Source: Clostridia bacterium (lineage in GTDB: Bacteria; Bacillota; Clostridia; UMGS1883). From it: DNA of 50,431 nucleotides. Every line of letters starts with the position of its first letter. Position 1 is the first letter of the stretch. Both the position numbers and the translations under genes were made by a program. Below, piece by piece: positions 24,306-33,344 of this stretch. The notes beneath the pieces are model-generated. The model made no database searches. It saw only the letters and a program-made list of their open reading frames with translations, and was not told where the DNA came from. The stretch spans positions 1-50,431 of the forward strand of contig JAFTOF010000007.1 of the NCBI GenBank assembly GCA_017451505.1, in the 5' to 3' direction.

Positions 24306-24380
24306 AGATAGATACTTCTATCGGGTTATGAGCTTGTTTGTTACCTTGCTGGGGGAGCAACAAGCTCATTTCTTTATTTC
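24306..24380 (+). ncRNA. predicted small antisense RNA (about 75 nt)
   Basis: Starting about seven bases after the -10, the transcript would hold a 5' hairpin GATAGA-TACT-TCTATC (24307-24322). A perfect 11-bp stem follows, ATGAGCTTGTT (24328-24338) with AACAAGCTCAT (24359-24369) around a 20-base loop, then a T-rich run. The RNA overlaps the last codons and stop of the RHH gene and the gap before the small unknown gene, so it is antisense to their common mRNA. No open frame of note lies within it. Confidence 0.65.
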
Positions 24381-24542
24381 GGACCTTAATTTATCAATTC
24401 CGTGACGGATAGCTTCTGCTTTATCCACATTTTTTTGTTGGCAATAAGCTTTTAAAACTTGTGCACTTTCATCATTAAGCCTTACAGTTATCCGTTCTTT
24501 CATTGGATTTTCAATTTTAGGTCTTCCTGTTCGTGGTGACAT
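24366..24542 (-). CDS. ribbon-helix-helix (CopG/Arc-type) DNA-binding protein
   Basis: The protein has 58 residues and begins MSPRTGRPKIENPMKERITV. The first strand ERITVRLND, the helix DESAQVLKAYCQQ and the second helix VDKAEAIRHGIDKLRSE form a ribbon-helix-helix fold, which dimerises and binds operators through the strand. Similar MSPRTGRPK proteins occur on clostridial conjugative elements. The ribosome binding site is GAGGTG before the ATG. Its own promoter overlaps a 15-bp perfect palindrome, a likely autorepression site. It precedes the small unknown gene at 23942-24244, probably as an operon. Confidence 0.85.
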   Translation of the reverse strand: MSPRTGRPKIENPMKERITVRLNDESAQVLKAYCQQKNVDKAEAIRHGIDKLRSEIKK

Positions 24543-24553
24543 TCTATCACCTC

Positions 24554-24602
24554 ACTTTTTGTCTGCCACTAATTACATTATAATTAATGGCAGACAAAAA
24601 GT
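24554..24602 (-). promoter_or_regulatory. palindromic operator of the RHH gene
   Basis: ACTTTTTGTCTGCCA (24554-24568) and TGGCAGACAAAAAGT (24588-24602) are perfect inverted 15-bp arms with a 19-bp spacer. They straddle the minus-strand promoter: TTGACT (24600-24605), 17 bases, TATAAT (24577-24582). A dimeric repressor bound here would block RNA polymerase. The RHH product 12 bases away is the natural candidate. Confidence 0.85.
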
Positions 24603-24642
24603 CAATAGTTTTTCTGTTTTTTTATAAAAAAACTATTAACTC

Positions 24643-24684
24643 AGCACCAAAGTACGGTTTTGGTCCTTTTGGCGGCAAAAGGAC
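24643..24684 (-). repeat. R4: deletion derivative of the dispersed repeat, carrying the right arm of the 20-bp inverted repeat
   Basis: On the minus strand the head hairpin GTCCTTTTG-CCGC-CAAAAGGAC is joined directly to the tail CAAAACCGTACTTTGGTGCT. The roughly 200 bases that separate head and tail in R1, R2 and R3 are missing. Positions 24643-24662 are the exact inverse of 23869-23888. Confidence 0.75.
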
Positions 24685-24771
24685 ATAAGCCTTCATGCTT
24701 CCACGATAGAAAGAAAAAAGCGTTGTAAAAAGTTTAATCTCTTTACAACGCCTTTTATTTTTTAAATCAGA

Positions 24772-25119
24772 TTATTCAACATCCTCGTACTCGGCTTCTT
24801 CATAATCATCAACCGATACGTACTCCAAATCTTCATTTTCCGCTTTAACCATTGCAATTTTTTGCTTAAGCTCTTCAATTTCGACTTCCGCTTCACTGAT
24901 TTGCTGAAGCTTTCCGTAAATTGCTTCTACAATATCTGCATCTTTAGAATATGCCTCGTACGCATCAATTCCGATTTGCTTGTGGAGATTTTTAACAATG
25001 TTTTGTTTCTCGACAACCTCAAGCTTGAGCTTTGCAATATTATAAAGCTTTTTACTCTGCTTTGCCGATACTGTGGCAACATCAGATGCAACCTGTTTCA
25101 CAGTTTCAAAAAATTCCAT
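24772..25119 (-). CDS. coiled-coil protein of unknown function
   Basis: The 115-residue protein has heptad-like helices (residues about 10-100; KLYNIAKLKLEVVEKQNIVK, ISEAEVEIEELKQKIAMVKA) and an acidic tail rich in Glu, Asp and Tyr. It has no membrane span. AGGAGAG precedes the start. It lies 23 bases after ftsZ on the same strand and may be transcribed with it. Position suggests a link to division, but no family is recognised. Confidence 0.75.
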   Translation of the reverse strand: MEFFETVKQVASDVATVSAKQSKKLYNIAKLKLEVVEKQNIVKNLHKQIGIDAYEAYSKDADIVEAIYGKLQQISEAEVEIEELKQKIAMVKAENEDLEYVSVDDYEEAEYEDVE

Positions 25120-25142
25120 TGTTTTCTCTCCTTTTATTAGTA

Positions 25143-26192
25143 TTAGTCAAAGTTGGGTTTCTGAAGAAAACCGGGGATTTCCAGATCGGAATCAGAACCC
25201 ATAGCTCCGAAGAATCCGTCTGCTTTACCTCTTTTCTTTCCCTCAAGACCTGTAGCAATAACAGTGATGATAATATCATCTTCAAGGCTTTCGTCGATAG
25301 CCGCACCGAAGATAACATTTGCATCAGCGTCTACGCAATCACCGATAAGGTTTGCAGCTGCATTTGTTTCGTGAAGGTTAAGGTTAGCACCACCGATAAC
25401 GTTAATAAGAACACCTGTAGCACCGTCGATTGTTGTTTCGAGAAGTGCACTTTCGATGGCCATTCTTGCAGCTTCCTCTGCACGGTTTTCGCCGCTTGCA
25501 CGACCGATACCCATATGAGCAAGACCTGCGTCCTTCATAACTGTTGTTACGTCTGCAAAGTCAACATTGATAAGACCTGCACCTACGATAAGGTCGGAAA
25601 TACCCTGTACGCCCTGACGAAGAACTTCATCTGCGTCCTTGAACGCATCAAGAAGGCTTGTCTTATTATTGCTGATATCAAGAAGTCTGTCATTGGGGAT
25701 TACAACCAATGTATCTACATTTCCGCGAAGCTGTTCAACGCCCTCTTCTGCCTGAATCATACGGCGTCTTCCCTCGAATCCGAAAGGCTTTGTAACTATA
25801 GCTACTGTAAGTACACCCATTTCCTTTGCAATGCCTGCAACAACGGGAGCTGCACCTGTACCTGTACCGCCGCCCATTCCGGCTGTTACAAACACCATAT
25901 CTGCATCTTTAAGAACCTGCTCAATCTCTGCACGGCTTTCTTCAGCGGCTTTCTTTCCGATTTCAGCCTTACCGCCTGCACCCTGACCTTTTGTGAGCTT
26001 GTCCCCGATTTGTATTTTCTGACTTGCATGGCTCTTTGTAAGTGCCTGCTTATCTGTATTAACGGCAATAAATTCAACGCCCTTAATTCCTGCTTCTACA
26101 ATGCGGTTAACAGCATTGTTTCCGCCGCCGCCTACACCGACAACTTTAATTTTCTGAGCTGCACCGAGCTCGTCTGCATATTCCATTCTCAT
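25143..26192 (-). CDS. ftsZ: cell division GTPase FtsZ
   Basis: FtsZ polymerises into the Z-ring that organises the divisome. The tubulin signature [10 protein letters not shown] is present ([19 protein letters not shown]), as are [14 protein letters not shown] at the N-terminus and the T7 loop region [11 protein letters not shown]. The C-terminal peptide is [14 protein letters not shown], with the conserved IPxFL motif that binds partner proteins; the linker before it is short. Length is 349. GGAGG is seven bases before ATG. It closes the dcw cluster; ftsA is not beside it. Confidence 0.98.
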   Translation of the reverse strand: MRMEYADELGAAQKIKVVGVGGGGNNAVNRIVEAGIKGVEFIAVNTDKQALTKSHASQKIQIGDKLTKGQGAGGKAEIGKKAAEESRAEIEQVLKDADMVFVTAGMGGGTGTGAAPVVAGIAKEMGVLTVAIVTKPFGFEGRRRMIQAEEGVEQLRGNVDTLVVIPNDRLLDISNNKTSLLDAFKDADEVLRQGVQGISDLIVGAGLINVDFADVTTVMKDAGLAHMGIGRASGENRAEEAARMAIESALLETTIDGATGVLINVIGGANLNLHETNAAANLIGDCVDADANVIFGAAIDESLEDDIIITVIATGLEGKKRGKADGFFGAMGSDSDLEIPGFLQKPNFD

Positions 26193-26299
26193 TGGAAATC
26201 CTCCTCTATAAGTAATATAGCTATATTAAATACGATTATATAATATATAATACACCCAAAAGGCCTAAGTTTCAAGAAAAATTTTGAATTCTTATAAAA

Positions 26300-27157
26300 T
26301 TATTGGGCTTTTTTGGTTTCGCTCTCTGTTTCTTCGGCATTTTTCGTCGGAATTTCTATATTTTCCCTATATGAGTTATGCTCCAAATCTATAAACCCCT
26401 TGGGAAGCTGACCTTTCTTTGTCATATTTACGACCTCGTCGTATATCGGGCGGAAACATTCCATTTTATATCCGATACGCTGTGTGTTGCCCACGGAAAC
26501 GCACAAGTCCTTTCCCTTGTAATAAAATCTGATATCCTCCGGATTTGACATGTCGATTTCCTTCATGTCAAAAATGTATCCCTGTTTTGCAAACTCATGA
26601 AGGCATACAAAAAGTGATTTCAGCCTCTGGGCGTCCTCGGATTTTATTATTTCCCCCTTGCTGTACTTCACATTTTTGATTCCCTTAATCACAGGAAGCT
26701 TTGGAAGCTGTGCTACCTGCCCGGAGGAATTTTTGTCTTCGGAAAGACCACTTGATACGTCTATACATTTTCCATCGGAAGAAATAATTACATAGCCGTC
26801 CTTAGTCGTAAAATATGCAACCCCTACTTCTTCCAGAACCTTGATTTTAATTGTGTCGGGGAAGCTTCTTTTAATCTCTGCTTTCTTTATATATGGCAGT
26901 GATTTTATATTCTCTTCTGCGGAATCAATATCTACATTCAAAATGTTGACATTTTTGCTAAGTCCGCCTGCCATTATTATTTCTTCGTCACTGACCATGC
27001 TATTTCCCGTTATCTTGATATTATTCACATTGAACGCAGGAGTCAGGAGTATTACCGCAATAAGTGCGGCAATAAGTGTGATCATCGTCAAAAACGCTAA
27101 TTGTTTTTTTTGTCTTCTTTTGAGTTTGCTTTTACTATTTACCTGTTTTTTAGCCAT
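26300..27157 (-). CDS. divIB: cell division protein DivIB/FtsQ
   Basis: This is a bitopic membrane protein of 285 residues. A basic cytoplasmic start (MAKKQVNSKSKLKRRQKKQ) is followed by one membrane span at about 21-43 and then a POTRA domain (FNVNNIKITGNSMVSDEEII) and a beta domain. DivIB bridges FtsL/DivIC with the septal wall synthases. The acidic C-terminal tail is poorly conserved. It lies between murA and ftsZ, as in many Firmicutes dcw clusters. GAGGGTG precedes the ATG. Confidence 0.92.
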   Translation of the reverse strand: MAKKQVNSKSKLKRRQKKQLAFLTMITLIAALIAVILLTPAFNVNNIKITGNSMVSDEEIIMAGGLSKNVNILNVDIDSAEENIKSLPYIKKAEIKRSFPDTIKIKVLEEVGVAYFTTKDGYVIISSDGKCIDVSSGLSEDKNSSGQVAQLPKLPVIKGIKNVKYSKGEIIKSEDAQRLKSLFVCLHEFAKQGYIFDMKEIDMSNPEDIRFYYKGKDLCVSVGNTQRIGYKMECFRPIYDEVVNMTKKGQLPKGFIDLEHNSYRENIEIPTKNAEETESETKKAQ

Positions 27158-27242
27158 ACGTTCACCCTCTTTTGTGTTTATAATATATACAGCCTATGCT
27201 CTGTTTGGGGTTCAGAAAACTTTTTACCAATTATTACTCAAC

Positions 27243-28490
27243 TTAAATTCTCTCTATATCTGCACCAAGGGATTTTAATTGCTTTTCAAGGCTTACATAT
27301 CCTCGGTCTATATAATGCACTCCGTTAAGTACCGTCTGCCCCGATGCTCCAAGTGCCGCAACCGTAAGTGCCGCACCGCCTCTTAAATCCATTGCTTTAA
27401 TATGTGCTCCGCACAAATCGTGTCCTTTAATAACTGCCACACGGCCGTCCTGAAGTATATCTGCACCCATTTTTCTGAGTTCGGGAATTATTTTGTATCT
27501 GCTGTCAAATATGTTTTCTACTATTACACTGGTTCCTTCCGCAAAGCACAATGCCGCCATAACAGGTGATTGTGCGTCGGTTGGAAATCCGGGATAAACC
27601 TGAGTTTTTATCATATCTATACTGCGGGCTTTTTCGGGAGCACGAATGTACATATTGTCCTTAAAAAACTCTATTTTTGCTCCGCTGTCACGAAAGGCAG
27701 AAACAATTGCTCCTAAGTGGCTGCTCCGCACATTCAAAAGCTCAATCTCGCTTTTTGTTGTCATTGCCGCACACATAAACGTAGCCGCCACAATTCTGTC
27801 TGGCATAATCTTATGGTTTGCACCATGGAGATGTGCCACGCCGTTTATGCGTATGTTTTCACTTCCTGCACCCTCTATGTCCGCCCCCATTTTGTTAAGA
27901 AAATCACACATATCGGTTATTTCAGGTTCACGTGCGGCATTTGAAATAGTAGTTTCTCCTTTGAGTCCTACTGCCGCCAGTATTATATTTTCCGTGGCTC
28001 CTACGCTGGGGAAACTGAGATGCACATCCCCGCTGTGCATTTTATCGGCTATTGCTTCAATAAATCCATTTTCCTCGCGGATTTCCATTCCCAGCTGCCT
28101 GAGAGCCTTGAGATGCAAATCAATGGGGCGGTTACCAAGCTCGCATCCACCCGGAGCACATAGCCGCACTCTGCCCATTTTCCCTGCGATTGCCCCCAGA
28201 AAAATAATAGAGCTTCGCATTTCACGCATAAGGTCCTCGGGGATTTCCCACGAGTTGATACTGTCGGAATTAATCTCCAAAATATCTCCATTTAGTTCCG
28301 CACTGCATCCCAATGTCCTTAAAATTTTGATTGTGTGATGCACGTCGCTAAGGTCGGGGCAGTCATACAAACTGCATCTATCCCCCGAAAGCACCGCTGC
28401 CGCCATTATGGGAAGCACTGCATTTTTTGCACCGTGTACACGAAGTCTTCCGCCAAGCTTTCTGCCGCCGTTTATTATGTATCTGTCCAA
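27243..28490 (-). CDS. murA: UDP-N-acetylglucosamine 1-carboxyvinyltransferase, dcw-cluster copy
   Basis: MurA transfers enolpyruvate from PEP to UDP-GlcNAc, the first committed step of peptidoglycan synthesis and the target of fosfomycin. The catalytic loop is APGGCELGNRPIDLH, with Cys as nucleophile, and the N-terminus has INGGRKLGGRLRVHGAKNA. Length 415. The frame extends upstream, but no ATG fits; TTG at 28490 gives MDRYIINGG and follows AGGGGGTG by five bases. A second copy lies at 38559-39818. It sits between murG and divIB. Confidence 0.95.
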   Translation of the reverse strand: MDRYIINGGRKLGGRLRVHGAKNAVLPIMAAAVLSGDRCSLYDCPDLSDVHHTIKILRTLGCSAELNGDILEINSDSINSWEIPEDLMREMRSSIIFLGAIAGKMGRVRLCAPGGCELGNRPIDLHLKALRQLGMEIREENGFIEAIADKMHSGDVHLSFPSVGATENIILAAVGLKGETTISNAAREPEITDMCDFLNKMGADIEGAGSENIRINGVAHLHGANHKIMPDRIVAATFMCAAMTTKSEIELLNVRSSHLGAIVSAFRDSGAKIEFFKDNMYIRAPEKARSIDMIKTQVYPGFPTDAQSPVMAALCFAEGTSVIVENIFDSRYKIIPELRKMGADILQDGRVAVIKGHDLCGAHIKAMDLRGGAALTVAALGASGQTVLNGVHYIDRGYVSLEKQLKSLGADIERI

Positions 28491-28598
28491 TACGACACCC
28501 CCTGCAATTGAAACGAAGTAGCCATCGCCTTGCCCCAAAAACCAAAATGCGGGCTAACAATAACATATTATGCTATAGGAGCTGTATTGGTGAATTTA

Positions 28599-29699
28599 TC
28601 AGATTATTTCCTTTATTGATTTATATATGGTTTCGCATGCATCGGTAATTCCTATTTTTTTCGATGCACTTTGCATTTTTTTTAGCTTATCCTTGTCGGC
28701 AAGAATATTTTTTATTTCACTTGCAATTCTTTCGCCTGTAGTTTCGCTTTCAAGCACTACCTTTGCCGCACCGTTCTTTTCAAGGTACCTTGCGTTGTAT
28801 TCCTGGTGATTATGGGCTACATATGGGCTGGGAATAAGCACAGCTGCCTTTCCCAGTGCCGTAATTTCACTTACCGTAATTGCTCCTGCCCTGCCTGTAA
28901 TAATATCGGCACCAAAAAAGATTTCTTCCATATTATACAAATATGGAAAAATCCTTACTCCGGGAATTTTATCTATATCTATCCCTTTGTCCTTAAGCTC
29001 GCCTTTTATTTTTTCAAAGTGCTTCTCGCCCGTTGATGCAATGAGATTAAATCCCTCCACGCGGCGGTTAATAACCATATCCACAAGAGCTTCATTCATT
29101 TTTTCAGCACCGAGAGACCCTCCGAACATAAGCACAATGGGCTTATCATCAAAATTGTACTGTGCACGGACTACATCTATATCATGGGAAGCAAAAAGAT
29201 TGGGACGCAGGGGATTTCCTGTAAGCACCATTTTCTTTGCTTTCATCATATTCTTGGTTTCCTCAAAGCTTATAGCCGTAACATCTGCCGTCTGCGACAG
29301 CATCTTTATGGCAAGGCCGGGGAACACATTCTGTTCATGGATAAGTGTTGGTATTTTAAGCTTTGCCGCAGTTTTAACCACGGGAGCACACACATATCCA
29401 CCCGTGCCGATAACAACATCAGGCTTAAAATCCCTGATGATTTTCTTTGCATCCTTCTGGCTTTTGATATAATTAATCAAAACCTTAAAGTTCTGCAAGC
29501 TGAGGCTTCTTTTAAGCCCCATTACTTCAATAAATTTTATATCATATCCGCATTTGGGAACCAAGGTTTTTTCAAGTCCCCGCTCTGTTCCCACAAAAAG
29601 AAAAGTGCTGTCCTTTTCCTTTTCCTTTATATAGTTTGCTATTGCTATTGCAGGGTTAATATGCCCTGCCGTACCGCCGCCTGTAAGTAATACTCGCAT
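28599..29699 (-). CDS. murG: UDP-GlcNAc:undecaprenyl-PP-MurNAc-pentapeptide GlcNAc transferase
   Basis: MurG converts lipid I to lipid II on the inner face of the membrane. The N-terminal nucleotide-sugar fold has GGGTAGHINPAIAIA and GTGGYVCAP. The donor-binding C-terminal half includes GGSLGAEKMNE and GRAGAITVSEITALGKA. Length 366 matches the family (GT28). It follows ftsW by 16 bases, so flippase-type SEDS protein and lipid II synthase are co-expressed. Confidence 0.97.
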   Translation of the reverse strand: MRVLLTGGGTAGHINPAIAIANYIKEKEKDSTFLFVGTERGLEKTLVPKCGYDIKFIEVMGLKRSLSLQNFKVLINYIKSQKDAKKIIRDFKPDVVIGTGGYVCAPVVKTAAKLKIPTLIHEQNVFPGLAIKMLSQTADVTAISFEETKNMMKAKKMVLTGNPLRPNLFASHDIDVVRAQYNFDDKPIVLMFGGSLGAEKMNEALVDMVINRRVEGFNLIASTGEKHFEKIKGELKDKGIDIDKIPGVRIFPYLYNMEEIFFGADIITGRAGAITVSEITALGKAAVLIPSPYVAHNHQEYNARYLEKNGAAKVVLESETTGERIASEIKNILADKDKLKKMQSASKKIGITDACETIYKSIKEII

Positions 29700-29715
29700 A
29701 GAACTTAATCCTTTA

Positions 29716-30837
29716 CTACATTTTTTTGATTTTACTGCTCTTCGATATATTAAGAAGTATTCCCATAGCTCCCAGTATAACTATCATGGACGTACCGCCT
29801 GCACTGAAGAACGGAAGCTGCATTCCCGTAGAAGGAAGAATAGAAAGCACAACGCCCATATTAATAAGCATCTGGACGCCTATAATTGCAGTTATGCCAA
29901 AAGCAAGATATGTACCGAACTTATCCTTTGCATTAAGTGCAATGCTTATTCCTCTCCATACAAAAAGCACAAACAGTGCCATAACCAATATTCCGCCCAC
30001 AAAGCCCAGTTCTTCGCAGATAACTGCGTAAATATAGTCATTATGAGCTTCGGGGAGGTATCTGAATTTCTGTCTGGACTGACCAAGGCCCAACCCGAAC
30101 AGTCCGCCGCTGCCCACTGCATAAAGCGACTGTATAATCTGCCAGCCGATTCCTCTTTCGTATGCAAAGGGGTCAAAAAGAGCTTTGAATCGGTCAAGCC
30201 TGTAGCTTGCGGTAAGACCTATTCCTGCGATAAGTGCTGCACCTGCTCCGCCCATGAGATAAAAGTATTTCATAGGAAGCCCCGCAACTATCATCATAAG
30301 CATACCTATAACCGCCAATACAACCGCCGCAGACATATGACTTTGCAAAAAGCATGCCGCACCGTATAATGCAATTACTCCAAAGCATTTAATTATATTA
30401 TCTTTATCCGTTGCAAGGTCAGACGTTCTTCTGTCGGAAAATCTGTTTGCAAAGAAAATTACGAGGGAAAACTTTGCAAGCTCCGAAGGCTGAAAGCTTA
30501 TCGGTCCTAAAGAAATCTGACGTGTAGCACCATGGGAGGCAAATCCAATTAGCGGTACGGCATACATCAGGACAACTGTAACAACATTAATTAACCTTGA
30601 GAACTTTTTAAAATAGTGGTAATCATAATTTGCTGCTACCACCATACAGATAATTCCCAAAATCGACATACCGCCCTGCTTTATAATCGACGCATAAATA
30701 TTGCCGTCCTGAAGTGCTGAGGGAGTACTTGCAGAAAACAACATAACAAGTCCGAACAAAAGCAGTGTCAATATTGTTATGAGAAGTATAAAGTCTACCT
30801 GCCCTTTTTTCCCTTTTACTTCGGTTTCTTCTTTCAT
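29716..30837 (-). CDS. ftsW: SEDS-family septal peptidoglycan polymerase FtsW/SpoVE
   Basis: This is a polytopic membrane protein of 373 residues with about ten spans. The family features are GLVMLFSASTPSAL in the first span, SLGPISFQPSELAKF in the large loop, PEAHNDYIYAVICEELGFVG and SAGGTSMIVILGAMGILLNIS at the end. SEDS proteins polymerise glycan strands together with a class B PBP; here that is the FtsI-like protein encoded upstream. FtsW and SpoVE cannot be separated by sequence alone. The start at 30837 is fixed by GGGAGGGG; an upstream in-frame ATG at 30957 would overlap mraY. Confidence 0.94.
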   Translation of the reverse strand: MKEETEVKGKKGQVDFILLITILTLLLFGLVMLFSASTPSALQDGNIYASIIKQGGMSILGIICMVVAANYDYHYFKKFSRLINVVTVVLMYAVPLIGFASHGATRQISLGPISFQPSELAKFSLVIFFANRFSDRRTSDLATDKDNIIKCFGVIALYGAACFLQSHMSAAVVLAVIGMLMMIVAGLPMKYFYLMGGAGAALIAGIGLTASYRLDRFKALFDPFAYERGIGWQIIQSLYAVGSGGLFGLGLGQSRQKFRYLPEAHNDYIYAVICEELGFVGGILVMALFVLFVWRGISIALNAKDKFGTYLAFGITAIIGVQMLINMGVVLSILPSTGMQLPFFSAGGTSMIVILGAMGILLNISKSSKIKKM

Positions 30838-30946
30838 TGTTTCCCCTCCCTGCTTTTTTACCATATAGAAATTCGCGTGAAATAACGACGCATGATACCA
30901 TGTTTGCACAAAGCTGGTGTGCGACATGAGTGCTGGCTCAGTCTGC

Positions 30947-31888
30947 TTAAAGTGCAAAATAGCTGACGGTGCAAAGTGCCAAAGTAATAAGACAGAACAC
31001 TGTCACAACCTTGGTTTCTTTCCAGCCGCACATCTCAAAATGATGATGTACGGGAGCCATTTTAAACACACGTTTCTTCGTTCTTTTAAAAACTGCTACC
31101 TGAATAATTACGCTGAGTGCTTCAAACAAAAATACAAACGCACTTATTATAAGGAAAAATTCCAACCCTGCACTGATTGCCACTGCACTAATCAGTCCGC
31201 CTATGAAAAGGCTTCCCGTGTCGCCCATGAATACCTTTGCAGGATAGGCATTAAAAATTAAAAATCCCAAAAGTCCGCCTGCAAGAGCACCTGCTATAAC
31301 ACCGCCGCCTGCATTTCCTGCAATAATACTGCATGCAACCGCAAAGAAGAGTGATATTATACTTCCCACACTTGCCGCAAGCCCGTCGATGCCGTCGGTG
31401 AGGTTTGCACTGTTTGAAGTCGCCAGAAGCACCAGCATTACAAACGGCACATAAAATATTCCAAGGTCCAAATTTACGTCCATAAAAGGAATAGCAACCT
31501 GTGCATTGTCAAAATTGCAGTAAAGAAACATTGCATATGCAAAGCTCACTATTATCTGTGCTGAAAATTTCTGTGATGCGGAAAATCCCTTGTTTTGCTT
31601 CTTTACGACTTTGATGTAGTCATCGACAAAGCCTATTAATCCGAAAAGCACTCCGCACAGCAAAATGCCTCCTGTTTTTACGTCCTTTGTGAAAATAAGC
31701 CCTGCAATAACAGTTGCCAGAATGAAAGCAATTCCACCCATTGTGGGAGTTCCCTGCTTTTTTTCGTGCCATGTCGGGCCGTCCTCCAGTATGGTCTGCC
31801 CAAACTTCAGTTTACGTAAAAAAGGAATCAATACAGGCTCAAGTATTACGGTTATAATAAAACTAATTATACATGCTTTTATCCACAT
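30947..31888 (-). CDS. mraY: phospho-N-acetylmuramoyl-pentapeptide transferase
   Basis: MraY links phospho-MurNAc-pentapeptide to undecaprenyl phosphate, making lipid I. The protein has 313 residues and about ten membrane spans. Signatures are KKQGTPTMGGIAFI near the N-terminus, LIGFVDDYIKVVKKQNKG (Asp pair for magnesium), NLTDGIDGLAASVG and APVHHHFEMCGW near the end. It follows murE by 16 bases. In most relatives murF precedes and murD follows it; neither is present here. Confidence 0.97.
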   Translation of the reverse strand: MWIKACIISFIITVILEPVLIPFLRKLKFGQTILEDGPTWHEKKQGTPTMGGIAFILATVIAGLIFTKDVKTGGILLCGVLFGLIGFVDDYIKVVKKQNKGFSASQKFSAQIIVSFAYAMFLYCNFDNAQVAIPFMDVNLDLGIFYVPFVMLVLLATSNSANLTDGIDGLAASVGSIISLFFAVACSIIAGNAGGGVIAGALAGGLLGFLIFNAYPAKVFMGDTGSLFIGGLISAVAISAGLEFFLIISAFVFLFEALSVIIQVAVFKRTKKRVFKMAPVHHHFEMCGWKETKVVTVFCLITLALCTVSYFAL

Positions 31889-31904
31889 CGTTCATCAGTA
31901 CCTT

Positions 31905-33332
31905 TCAGCTTGCCAGAATTTCTTTTATGACAACACGCTCATCAAAATCATGTTTTACATGGTCAATTTCCTGATAGGTTTCATGACCTTTTCCCGCAAG
32001 GATTATAATATCATCCTGCTTTGCTATTTCCATTGCATATTTGATGGCTTCTCTTCGGTTTTCAACGACAACATGATTATCCTTTTTCATACCCTTGAGG
32101 ATATCATTAATTATCGCCATAGGCTCTTCGCATCTGGGATTATCGCTTGTTACAACGGCAATGTCGGAAAGCTCCTCTGCTATTGCACCCATTTTCGGAC
32201 GTTTAGTAGCGTCACGGTTGCCGCCGCATCCGAATACGGTTATTACCCGTGCCTTTGCAAACGCTCTCACCGCAGAAATAATATTCTCCATTCCGTCGGG
32301 CGTATGTGCGTAGTCAATTATCATGGTGTAGGGTGTATTTGTACGGACAACCTCAATTCTGCCCTTGACGCTCTTGGCAAGGACAAGCCCTTTTTCAATA
32401 TCAGTCATTTCAATGCCTATATTCTTGCAGGCACAAATTGCCGCCAATGCATTATATACCGAGAATTTTCCCGGAATACCGAGCCGCATTTCACGCTCCT
32501 GACCATTATGATTAATGGTAAAAATAACTCCGCGTTCGCTTATTCTTATATTTTCCGCATGAACATCCGAATCATTGTCTACGGAATATGTTATTGCTTT
32601 TCCCTGTGCATATTCAAGCATCAAGCTGCAATAGGCGTCATCGGCATTAACAGCACCGCTTTTGCTCATGGAAAAGATTTTTGCCTTTGCACGTGCGTAA
32701 TTGTCCATAGTCTTGTGAAAATCAAGATGGTCCTGTGTGATGTTTGTAAGAACTGCCGTTTCAAAGGTCACTCCGTATACACGGTCAAGGTCTAATGAAT
32801 GGCTGGAAACCTCCATAACCACATACTCTCCGCCCGAATTTGCCATTTTTGCGAAAATCTCAAATAAGTCAAATGATTCGGGGGTGGTACGGCTACTCTC
32901 AATGACTTCATCGCCTATAATTATTTGATTTGTTCCTATAAGGTCGCACCGAAGCCCCTTTAGCATAAGAATCTGTCTTATTAAATAAGTAGTGGTGGTC
33001 TTTCCGTTTGTTCCCGTAAGTCCTATTATTTTAAGCTTTTTTTCGGGGTGTCCGAAAAACTCTGCACTGCAAAGAGCCAATGCCTTTCGTGTGTCCGATG
33101 TTTTAGCATAGACACACGCACAATTAACATCTTCCTCACCAAGCACTGCCACAGCACCGTTTTTTACGGCACTTTCAATATATTTATGTCCGTCTGTTTC
33201 AAAGCCCTTTATGGCAACGAACAAAAATCCTTCTCGAACTTTTCTTGAATCATAGGCAATGCCCTTTATTTCCACATTACCGTTTCCGATAATTTCAGCA
33301 TCTACATTTTTAAGTAATTCTTTTAATGTCAT
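31905..33332 (-). CDS. murE: UDP-MurNAc-L-Ala-D-Glu:meso-diaminopimelate ligase
   Basis: MurE adds the third amino acid to the peptidoglycan stem peptide. The ATP site GLTGTNGKTTTTYL and the ligase motif SSHSLDLDRVYG are clear. The motif TSDNPRCEEP contains DNPR, which marks meso-diaminopimelate rather than lysine specificity. Length 475 is normal. GGAGGT precedes ATG. It lies 12 bases after the PBP gene in the dcw cluster. Confidence 0.96.
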   Translation of the reverse strand: MTLKELLKNVDAEIIGNGNVEIKGIAYDSRKVREGFLFVAIKGFETDGHKYIESAVKNGAVAVLGEEDVNCACVYAKTSDTRKALALCSAEFFGHPEKKLKIIGLTGTNGKTTTTYLIRQILMLKGLRCDLIGTNQIIIGDEVIESSRTTPESFDLFEIFAKMANSGGEYVVMEVSSHSLDLDRVYGVTFETAVLTNITQDHLDFHKTMDNYARAKAKIFSMSKSGAVNADDAYCSLMLEYAQGKAITYSVDNDSDVHAENIRISERGVIFTINHNGQEREMRLGIPGKFSVYNALAAICACKNIGIEMTDIEKGLVLAKSVKGRIEVVRTNTPYTMIIDYAHTPDGMENIISAVRAFAKARVITVFGCGGNRDATKRPKMGAIAEELSDIAVVTSDNPRCEEPMAIINDILKGMKKDNHVVVENRREAIKYAMEIAKQDDIIILAGKGHETYQEIDHVKHDFDERVVIKEILAS

Positions 33333-33344
33333 CTCTTACCTCCG

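Noticed and set aside
25032-26243. Long plus-strand open frame of 403 codons opposite ftsZ
   Set aside because: It is the antisense shadow of ftsZ, Cys-rich with no domain and no ribosome binding site; ftsZ is certain.
31665-32795. Plus-strand open frame of 376 codons opposite mraY and murE
   Set aside because: Antisense shadow of two well-supported genes; no recognisable protein features.
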